Source of the DNA: Sphaerolaimus hirsutus
Taxonomy: Eukaryota; Nematoda; Chromadorea; Monhysterida; Sphaerolaimidae
Direction: 5' to 3'
Length of the DNA stretch: 64,000 nt
Assembly: GCA_964036195.1 (NCBI GenBank)
Contig: OZ038451.1
Location: 17,880,747 to 17,944,746 of the forward strand
In this document: positions 55,766 to 64,000 of the stretch, in pieces
Layout of the letters: the number at the start of each line of letters is the position of its first letter
Position numbering within the stretch: position 1 is the stretch's first letter
Program-made: the position numbers and the translations under genes
Notes under the pieces: generated by a model
Told to the model about the DNA's origin: nothing
Seen by the model: the letters and a program-made list of their open reading frames with translations, nothing else
Databases searched by the model: none

Positions 55766-57029
55766 CCGTATTTCCTCGAATTACCCCCTGGTGGTTTATT
55801 TTTTCAGAGTGAAAATTTTTAGAGAAAAACGTGAAAAATGCAACAATAACCACCATTTATAAGTTTTACAGCCTTATATAAGGATGTAGATGGTATAAAC
55901 GATGTTCTAACCAGGGTTGGTTTTATAAAAATTCATTTTAGTAAAATTGTATAAAAATTGTATAAAAATTTTATTTTATTTTTATTTTATTCTTGTTTCA
56001 TTTTATTTTATTTTATTTTATTCCCAAAAGTCATTAATAAAATAAAATGACACATTTTACAAAAATTTTACAAAAAATCAGAAACATGCATGCAAGGCCA
56101 GAAAAATGTTGTAATTAGACCTATACATGAGAAACCTGTGACAAATTTTTCCCTTACTTTTCAAAAGTTGCATCCAGTTTGTATTGTTAGCTAGCTGCAA
56201 GTGTAAAGTTACAATTATTGATAAGAATGGTTTGCATTTTCAGTAGAAGGACTACTGGAGTGTGCTGGGCACATTTGTAAAATGTCATGCAAAGTGTCAA
56301 TTGTCATGACAAATGTAATGTCAAGTATCAATTGCCATGCAAAATGTCAAGTTTCATGTAAAATTTCAAGCAAAGTGGCAATTGTCATGACAAATGTCAT
56401 GCAAAGTGTAAATTGTGTATCCAAATCTTGTGTTTTTGTATCCATAGTATGTTTTATATCCAAATCTTATGTTTTTGTATCCAAATGTTCACATAAGATT
56501 TGGAGTCAACAACAACATAATTTGGATACAAAACTTAAGATTTCGAAAAAAACATGAGATTTGAACACAATTTGCTTGACAATTGATACTTTAATTTTTA
56601 CAGGTCATGACAATCTACACTTTACTTTACATTTTACATGACATTTGACACTTTACAATGCTTGGGACTGCCCCCAGATCCATGAATAAACTGGTAGAGA
56701 CTCAAGCGATGAGACAAAATTTTACAAAAAATATGAATTTTTATACAATTTTACAAAAATACGAATTTTTATACAATTTTACAAAAATTTTACAAAAATT
56801 CGAATTTTTATACAATTTTTATTTTTATTCTTAAATTTTCCATTTTATTTTATTTTATTTTATTCTTGAATATTCCATTTTATTTTTATTTTATTTTTAT
56901 TTTTTTCTGAGATTTTGCCAACCCTGGTTCTAACGTAACACAGTAAGTGTTTTGAACGTCTGTTATGCATTTCCCGGGCCACAAATTCATAGTGCCCATT
57001 TTGAGGGGGGGTATTTCGAGGAAATACGG
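55766..57029. mobile_element. TA-target CCGTATTT-family element, C only, interrupted
   Basis: CCGTATTTCCTCGAATTACC to TTTCGAGGAAATACGG, right flank TA, left TG. Empty TA at 25518-25519 in B. Interior equals 50329-50585 and 58460-58721. A hAT splits it. Confidence 0.9.
55912..56926. mobile_element. hAT-like element, CAGGGTTGG family
   Basis: Perfect duplication GTTCTAAC at 55904-55911 and 56927-56934. Sister of 30693-31645; TTTATTTTATTT arms and GTCATGACAA core. Confidence 0.95.
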
Positions 57030-57132
57030 TACATTACTTTTTTAAAGGTATATGTAAATGTATTTACCGCGTACTCGCGTACGCGTATTTTTCGAGTAAA
57101 TGTACGTACATTTTAACAACTGTGCTATCTAC

Positions 57133-58228
57133 CTGGTTACTATGTAGTGAATAGCATACCGGCGTCCATTTTTTCATATCCAAAATTGAGTAGTGATGTC
57201 GAAATTGGTGAAAAACTGTAACAACATCGTATATAACGAATAAAAGTATATATATTCGCTGAAAATGTGTAACAATCATTGAATCAAGATCAACATAATA
57301 ATAATGGAATATTTTCATCGAAATTCTAAACCCCAATGCTTACTTACAATTAAATGTTTATTTTATTGTGTATCAATCACAAAACAGACAATTAAAATGA
57401 TTATCTTTTCACTATAAAACGATCTTTCATCCAAAACCAAATTTAGCGAAAGTCCGACAATAAATTTGTCCAGTTCCTAATACAAAACCGCTTTCAGTTT
57501 GTGCTGCAGCCATCGGTGGGAGAGGTAATTATTCAAATGATTGTGGCATTTATCTTGTGAAAAACAGTCGCTCAGTGACAACTGTCTGTTGCTCAAGTGA
57601 ATATAACCCCAGCCAAGAATAGAAATCTTGATTCCAATTTATGCTGTTATATATTATTTATTCGTTTTCGTTCGAATGCTTTGAAATTCCCAATGTCAGG
57701 TTTTGGTGATTATAACTCAGAATTCTACCCATATGTTTTGAATAAGATCGCTTTTATGACACTTGCGTATCTTTATGAAAATAATTTTGACTTATTTATG
57801 ACGTAAAGATCCGAATATAATTCAAATTTGCACGTCACATAGTGGACAAAATTGGAATCTATACTATGTTTTGTTCTATTTACATCTCATTTTTTAATTA
57901 GTGTGGCGTGTTGTAGGCATTCTAATTTTTACTTTGTTTTCGTTTTGATGTTTTTGAGAAGAAAGTGAAAGGAAAACGAAGTAAATAATGCCATATTTAC
58001 CAAATTGACACGTGATCCAGCCTGTTTACAGATACAAGTACATATTGTATGTACTGGTCGTACATACAACCAGTAAATAAGTTTTATTGCATTGTTGTGG
58101 GATGACATATAGAAAGTGGTCTTCCCTAGCCTGGTGCATATAGGTATTTAGGGGTAGCGTTAGCCTACAGATTTCGGTATCCATTTATACTTCGTGCCTA
58201 CCTATATATTTACTTTGTTATAAATATA
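57133..58228. other. Single-copy sequence shared with B
   Basis: Matches 25621-27068 without 26487-26837; TA 57994-57995 is that element's empty site. A 69-codon frame at 57597-57806 is not preserved in B. Confidence 0.5.
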
Positions 58229-58350
58229 CGGTATTTCCTAGAAATACCCCCTTGAATTACCCCCCCCCTCGAAATACACTAGGTTGTTCGAGCTGAGGAT
58301 AAATAAACCCCCCTCGAAATACCCCTGTCTGGAATAAGGTATACAAGGTA

Positions 58351-58983
58351 CCGCAAATCCTCGAATAAGACCCCCCCCCCGAATAACTCCCACCCTTGAA
58401 TAACTCCCCCTCCTGAATAACTGCCCATGTGTATGAAAGAATACAATACAAAATACATACCGTATTTGCTCGAATAACCCCCGGGGGGTTTATTTTTTCA
58501 GAGTGGAAATTTTGAGAGAAAGACGTGAAAAATGCAACCATAACCACCATTTATAAGTTTTTACAGCCTTTTATAAGGATGTAGATGGTATAAACGATGT
58601 TCTAACGTAACACAGTAAGTGTTTTTTTGAACGTCTGTTATGCATTTCCCGGACCACAAATTCATAGTGCCCATTTTGAGGGGGGTATTTCGAGGGGGGG
58701 GGGTATTTCGAGGAAATACGGTATGAATATTAGCCAACGGCAGCGACAGCAGATAAATACATGATGTGTATGCAGTGTACACACATCTTTTTGTTGTTGT
58801 GTACGTTTAAGTACCTGTATAACATGAGTTGACAGACTGTATCAGCAATGATTTGTGTCCAAGTTTTCTGAGGAAAAAATAACTCCCCCCCCCTCGAATA
58901 ACTCCCCCCCCTTGAATAAGTCCCCCCTCAAAAACATCTGACGAAAAAATCACTCCCCTGGGGTCTTATTCGAGGATATAGGG
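58351..58983. mobile_element. TA-target element, TCCTCGAATAAG subgroup, C only
   Basis: CCGCAAATCCTCGAATAAG to CTTATTCGAGGATATAGGG, TA flanks. Interior is 50951-51325 inverted. Split by 58460-58721. Confidence 0.88.
58460..58721. mobile_element. TA-target CCGTATTT-family element, nested
   Basis: CCGTATTTGCTCGAATAACC to TTTCGAGGAAATACGG with TA flanks. The uninterrupted relative at 51190-51230 (GATATTCCTATGTATTTTG) shows the empty site. Confidence 0.9.
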
Positions 58984-59572
58984 TACATGACGTATTATTT
59001 GATGCCAGCTTTTACATGATGTATCGCAGGTAGCATTGAAAAAAACATCAATTTTTGAAAAATATAATTAGATATAATCTCAGAAAATCTCTCAAGAATA
59101 AAATATAATTAAACCTCTCTCGGAAAGCCTGGAAAAATATATAAAGTAATATAAATATCAGAATTTCAGAGATTTTCAGATATTTTTAAAAATCTCAGAA
59201 AATCTCTCAAAAAGAAATTATAATTAAATCTCTCTGGAAAATCATGGGAAAAAATATAAATCTCTGAACATCTTAGATTTTCTAAGATTTACAAAATAAG
59301 TATCGCAGAGATTTTTTCAATGCTAATCGCAACTGCACAAAGAATAGTCTAATTGTGTAGCATCTACATAGATGTGTATTTTACATTTATCATGTTTTAT
59401 CACATTTATTACCAGTTTCGGATATGTAAAAACCCATATTTACTTGGATCCTTCACGGAAATTTCTGGCGAAATAATAACCCACCTCCACGAATAAGCTC
59501 TCCTCGATATACCCCCTCAAAATTTGCACGCTGAAAATATCTACCCCCTCGGGGTATTTCGAGGAAATACGG

Positions 59573-60412
59573 TAAGAATAGACAAGAAAGATATTCTTTC
59601 CATTTCTAGAGAGTTAGTCGTTGATTCTCTCCTTAAAATTGCACAATATATTAAATTGCATCATCCCATTCTAGCTTGTTTTATTAGATCTATGTCGTAT
59701 AAGCCAATCCACCCACAAAATACAAGTACCTATGAATTCATCACGTTGTCGGATGCACATAAGTTTTAATGAAATTTACACAGTGCACTTTTAGATCTAA
59801 ATATATTGTTCTGTAGAAGTAGCACTTGAGTTCACTCTTCAGAATGGACAAGTCTTTAGGTTCAATAAAGAAACGAAATTTAGATTCATTGTTTACGAGG
59901 TTCATTCGCTCACCTGCATTTGCACAGATTCTGCACTTTGCTATGCATTTTCTGAACGAACCATCCCATCATGACGTCATCGTTGATACAATAAAAAAAT
60001 TTCGAAAAAAAGAAAAAAATGTTTCAGGAAAACATTAGTCTCTCGCACGCCTCCCCGCATTATTCTTTCTTGCAAATTTTTTTTCTTCAGAAAGTGCGTG
60101 CATAAGTATCCTGCTCACGCGTTCTCGACTGAGACCTAAGTAATTTTGGACGCATAGTTTGCGGTCCGCCGAGTATACGATGTTTTTGCATTTTAGCGAA
60201 GTCGTGGGAACGAATGTAGACCTTGTCTCGCTTGCATTTGCTCCGCGCTTGTCCGTACCGCGTGGCATGAACGCACCGGAAACGGTACCCACGCTGCATT
60301 CCGATTTTAGTGCATGTTGACTTGATAGTGTTTGCACTTCCTCCATGTTCGATATCCATTTGTCAGTAGACATTTAAAAATCCACGTGTATAACAGTGAA
60401 AACATGTGCCAA
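59573..60412. other. Single-copy sequence with short open frames
   Basis: Matches 30059-30692 and 31646-31845; ATGTAGAC at 60214-60221 is the empty hAT site. A minus-strand frame is listed separately. Confidence 0.45.
60035..60373 (-). CDS. Possible ORF, disrupted by a hAT in the other copy
   Basis: 112 codons from ATG at 60373 (MSTDKWISNMEEVQTLSSQ) to a stop at 60035. Composition is mixed and protein-like, with no recognised domain. The first about 52 codons are open in B with three clustered changes, then a hAT insertion (30693-31645) cuts the frame. Beyond the cut most B/C differences change residues, and a second overlapping frame (60087-60359) is also open. This argues against strong constraint. 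May be a first exon, a decayed gene or chance. Confidence 0.2.
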   Translation of the reverse strand: MSTDKWISNMEEVQTLSSQHALKSECSVGTVSGAFMPRGTDKRGANASETRSTFVPTTSLKCKNIVYSADRKLCVQNYLGLSRERVSRILMHALSEEKKFARKNNAGRRARD

Positions 60413-60664
60413 AACGGTTGTGCCTACACAAACTTGTTTTCACCGTGACTTCGTGTGAAAACTGTAATTTTTTCAAATGCAAATTAATGAACACGGTTGA
60501 ATGATTTAATTTAAATTAAATTCGAATCTAAATTAATGAAAGTTTAAGTATGAAAATTTGAAAACTAGAACACATATAGCAAACGTTAAGAGTAGGCTGA
60601 ATGTCGCCATGTGGCCATTTCAGTTTTCACACGTGTCACGGTGAAAACTAGTGTGTGTAGGGCC
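60413..60664. mobile_element. Small inverted-repeat element, GTGTGTAGGGCC ends, C only
   Basis: From CCTACACAAACTTGTTTTC to GAAAACTAGTGTGTGTAGG. Contig B joins directly at 31845-31846 (AAAACAATTCGCG). Target duplication unclear. Confidence 0.7.
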
Positions 60665-61362
60665 ATTCGCGCGTACAAACCCGTTTAGATATCCGGTAGG
60701 AAACGTGTCCGAGAATTTTCCGACCAGGAAATGCAAATGTCAATGTTAGAATTCTACCCGCGCGAAATCGCTTTACATATTTTATTTATTGTCATTTGAT
60801 TTGTGCATTTTTGATCGAGAGATCACACGTGCTGGGCACCAAGCCATCATACTTAGTATGGAAGCCTACCATAACCCACCTGAATAACGAACCAAGAATT
60901 ATACAGCTTTCTCATCCAAATGTTTCGTTTTTACTACGGAATAATTAATTACGAAATTTTCCACGATATTTTCTTCATTAAATTATGGTAGGATTCTGCA
61001 CATACTGTGCGGTCCGCCGATATACCATGAGTTGAACCATGCGTTTCCCAGAAATGGCGTCGTGCCAAGCCGTCGCTACCTGTGTGCTCCCTTCTCATGC
61101 AAATTGAATCCATATAAGAAGCTCATGTTCGATCCACAAACTATAGGTTGTGAAACTCGTACTAAACAGTAAACTAGTAAACATGTACTTCCCATGCGAA
61201 ATTTATTGAGCGAACATTAACAAATGTTAGATGGTTCGTTTTATGCAAGAAGTGGGCATTTCCTTAATGAACGCAACCCATTAAGTTTTATCGCTACGTG
61301 CTATTTGCATGGTTCCCGCCGTAAATACTGTAAAAAGCTCGACTGGCACCCCTGGATCCTTA
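60665..61362. other. Single-copy sequence, no gene
   Basis: Matches 31846-32116 and 32369-32796. The frame open in B at 32433-32663 is broken here by a 1-base indel near 61019. Confidence 0.5.
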
Positions 61363-63070
61363 GGGGTGAATCCCATTTAACATACATCCCATATCACAGT
61401 ATGTCTCATTACACATGCCGCAGTGCCCATTTCACAGTTTGTCTCTTTACACATGCCCGCAAGGTGCAGATCACATGTCGCATTTGCAATACACATACAC
61501 CGGGCGGTGTTGTGGAAATGCATGCGCAGTTACACAACACATGAGCTCTGTAACATGCATACAGGTGATTAGAATTGATAACTACCCTGATTAACAAGGT
61601 GTAAATGCGCGGCTGGCAGCATGAACAATTTGAATGGGTGATATTGATTGCCCCATGCATGGTGCATTTATAGGCAAATTTTTAGAGCATAGGCATCACT
61701 TGATAAAATTTCTGAAAAATTTCTCCAAATTTTTTGCGTGATGGCCGACTTTGGCCTGTGTGTTACCAAAGAATTTCCCGCTGGTCTGACCACAAAAGGA
61801 AAGAATCCTCCATATTTTTATCAGTCTAGAGATTTCATGTATTTCATGTTTAGTTTGGCATTTGATGTTGAATTTGGCAACAGTGAGAAGGTTTTCAGTT
61901 TGTTGAAAATATAAGCGATTTTTATTTGTAGATTCACTACATATTTACTCACTTGTTATGTTACCCTGAAAAATTCCCTTGGGATGCAATTTTTTCATTG
62001 GAATTATCAACTTGTTACCTATTTACACAGGGCAGGGGTCTCCTAGGGGGGGGGGCTGGGGGGGGGGCCTGCCCCCCCAAATCGGCCAGCTATCTATCTA
62101 TCATGGAGGCCGCTCAGCTATCTATCTATCCCGAGGCAAAATTTTTGGCTACTACCCCAAAAGACCCCCCCAAATCGCTCAGCTATCTATCTATCTGGAG
62201 TGGTTTTTGAGAAATTTTGCCCCAATTTTCGCTCAAAATCACTAATGTTCACACCTTTTTATAGTTCTTCACCTTCAAAATCGTGCTTTCCGGCTATATA
62301 CATGGTTATATACCTATTTTTAGCCATTTTATACCTACTTTTGGCTACTTTTAACTGATTATTAGCGATTTTTTCCCCTTTCTGCCTTCTTAACCTTGAA
62401 AAAGCCTTGTGAAAAAATTGTGCCCCAGCCAGCCCCCCCCAGAAAAATTTTCCAGCTATCTATCCCTCCGCAGGAGCGATTTGCTATCTATCCAGCCCCC
62501 GCAAGGGCAAAATCCTGGAGACCCCTGACACAGGGGTATTATTCAAAATGGGAAGTTTATTAGGGTAAAATTATATTTTTTTTTACTAAAACTAATCAAT
62601 TTAACATTTCTATACAATTTTTTTTAGAGATTGTCTATTGATAACTTACCTATAAATATTTGTTAATTTGTCACATACTATTTAATGGCTACAATAAAAA
62701 TTTTTTGTTGTCAATATGGATATTTTTATCCACTTATTAACACATCACATCTAACGCAAACAACAATTTGAATGATTTCATAATAAACAACTAACGCACT
62801 ATTTGTGTAGTGTACTCACCATGCATGCACGCTTACCATGAATGTCGATCATGCGGACACAGAAAATATACAATCACGTATAGGTAAATACATGCAATTA
62901 CGCGCGCACACGCATTTCCACAACACCGCGCGCGTGTATGTGTATTGCACACGCGACATGTGATCTGGACACGCGGGCATGTGACAGGAGACAAACTGTG
63001 AAATGGGCACTGCGGCATGTGTAATGAGACATACTGTGATTTGGGCTTGTATGTGTAATGCAGCACACTC
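61363..63070. mobile_element. Element with terminal repeats of about 190 bp, C only
   Basis: Flanked by ATCCTTA on both sides (7-8 bp). Ends GGGGTGAATCCCATTT and complement of GAGTGTGCTGCATTAC; the arms (61363-61550 and 62885-63070) mirror each other with repeated CAGTATGTCTCATTACACATG-like units. Contig B has the empty site at 32789-32796. It hosts a hAT at 62033-62527. No transposase found. Confidence 0.83.
62033..62527. mobile_element. hAT-like element, CAGGGGTCTC family
   Basis: Perfect duplication ACACAGGG at 62025-62032 and 62528-62535. Ends CAGGGGTCTCC and GGAGACCCCTG, two CAGCTATCTATCTATC units, close to 898-1397 and 54317-54867. Confidence 0.95.
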
Positions 63071-63122
63071 ATCCTTAGCCTTGGGGCCAAATTCAATTGG
63101 ACAGACAGGTCTGTCTTGCAAT

Positions 63123-63899
63123 CAACGATGGGTAAGTTTTCCAGAGAAAAACACTTTCTGTGATTTGAGTTTTTCAAAAATGAATACCTGTGTTTTGAGT
63201 TTTTTCATGAAAGAAACTTTGTAACCCTGTTTTTATTTCTGTTTTTTTTGTGTAAAAACTCGAGTTTTTCATAAAATGCCAGTTTTAACCCAAATACAGT
63301 GGTTCAATGCAAAAACAGTGGTTTTATCATTACAAATTTTTTATGCTTGTCCAGGGACCCTGTAAGAAGTGCTGAAAAAACTAAACAGCCATGCAAAATG
63401 TCAAATTAAATTATTAACTTTTGGCATTTTTGATGAAATTTTACTTTACTGGTTTCACTTGACTAACTCATCTTTTGACCCATTAGAGTTGTAAATAATA
63501 CCTTACAATACAAGTGACCAGGTTATGCTTTTGGCAGCTTTGGGGTGAGCCCTCAACTCTGCGGAGTGAGCTGGTGGCTGCAAGTGTCTTTGTCAATCAG
63601 TCAGCGTCAATCACAATTCCAATCATTGTCAGAATGACCAGGTGTCATTTTTTATTTAGGTTGTATTTTCTTACTTGTTATTAAATTTGGACCCTTTGTT
63701 ATCTGTTGATATGCACTTCTGCACATTTCTTATTTTGTTCAGTTAAACACAGCACAGTATTCCTCAAATCCAATGAAAAAACTCAACAAAAAACGTTTCT
63801 GTGTTTCTTCCATGTTCTCCAAAAAAACTCATTTGAGTTTTGAGTTTTTTAAAAAATTTGAGTTTCTGTGTTCAATTTCTGTGTTTTTTTCCATCATTG
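63123..63899. mobile_element. hAT-like element, CAATGATGG family
   Basis: Perfect duplication CTTGCAAT at 63115-63122 and 63900-63907. Copy of 32842-33660 with small differences. Confidence 0.93.
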
Positions 63900-64000
63900 C
63901 TTGCAATATTTATATTTTGTCCATCAACATTGAAACGCACTCTTTTACTGGGTGATGTTATGCCTTTGTTCAGCGATTTAATCAAGATCGTTCAATTAAT

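Larger units (their letters stand above)
55373..57124. mobile_element. hAT-like element, CAGAGTTGTTA family, interrupted
   Basis: Perfect duplication CTATCTAC at 55365-55372 and 57125-57132. Copy of 25128-25612 with two further elements inside. Confidence 0.9.
58229..59572. mobile_element. TA-target CGGTATTTCC/AAATACGG element, second copy
   Basis: Copy of 27071-30058 with TA flanks. Lacks the 27423-29720 nest but carries 58351-58983, which B lacks at TA 27192-27193. Confidence 0.88.
36223..64000. other. Contig C
   Basis: Runs to the window end and carries the second version of the locus in contig B. Confidence 0.9.
37324..64000 (+). repeat. Large duplicated block, copy 2 (contig C)
   Basis: Same order and strand as copy 1, but longer because of extra insertions such as 37483-40348, 43163-47589, 47726-48650, 55766-57029 and 61363-63070. 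It continues past the window end. It is either the other haplotype of contig B or a recent tandem duplicate. Confidence 0.93.

Noticed and set aside
1..64000. Bacterial origin or prophage
   Set aside because: No operons, no long frames and dense hAT/TA-type transposons with target duplications; clearly eukaryotic.

Overview
The window reads as nuclear DNA of an animal, probably an invertebrate with high heterozygosity (inference). It is AT-rich, has no operons and no long reading frames, and is crowded with short non-autonomous DNA transposons. No rRNA, tRNA, CRISPR array, reverse transcriptase or transposase was recognised. The longest open frame (234 codons) only reads through low-complexity transposon sequence. 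The most gene-like item is a short frame at 34230-34349 beginning MGCGHAKPA, possibly the first coding exon of a membrane-anchored protein.

The window is three contigs joined by two placeholder gaps of exactly 200 N: A = 1-9730, B = 9931-36022, C = 36223-64000. B (from 9935 to about 33760) and C (from 37324 to the window end) are two versions of one locus, in the same order and orientation. Unique stretches are nearly identical, and the copies differ mainly by transposon insertions. Contig A ends and contig C begins inside the same arm of one palindromic element, about 56 bases apart by comparison with an intact relative at 3105-4547. This suggests that A runs into C and that B is an alternative haplotype placed between them. 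A true tandem duplication is not excluded.

Because B and C can be aligned, many insertions have an empty partner site, which fixes their ends and target duplications. Main families: (1) TA-target elements with ends CCGTATTT...AAATACGG and long G/C runs; (2) long TA-target palindromes of about 1.45 kb with ends AACACCTTCC or AACAGGGGAC, whose arms are built from repeated modules of about 200 bp; (3) at least ten hAT-like families with 8-bp target duplications, named here by their ends: CAGGGGTCTC, TAGGGATGG, TAGGGTGTCAAA, CAGGGATGTATCC, CAGGGTTGG, CAATGATGG, TAGTGATGG (GGCGCC-rich), CAGTGTTG, TAGGGTTCAAACGG and CAGAGTTGTTA; (4) a mariner-like palindrome, an element with terminal repeats of about 190 bp, and small hairpins. 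Nesting reaches four levels.

Contig A (1-9.7 kb) is a nested cluster of hAT-like elements and palindromes plus one CpG-rich block near 7.85-8.34 kb. Contig B carries about a dozen insertions missing from C, and C about ten missing from B. Scattered TAGGTA/TACCTA sequences, several polymorphic between B and C at single TA sites, look like excision scars of the CCGTATTT family. This is the most interesting signal in the window.
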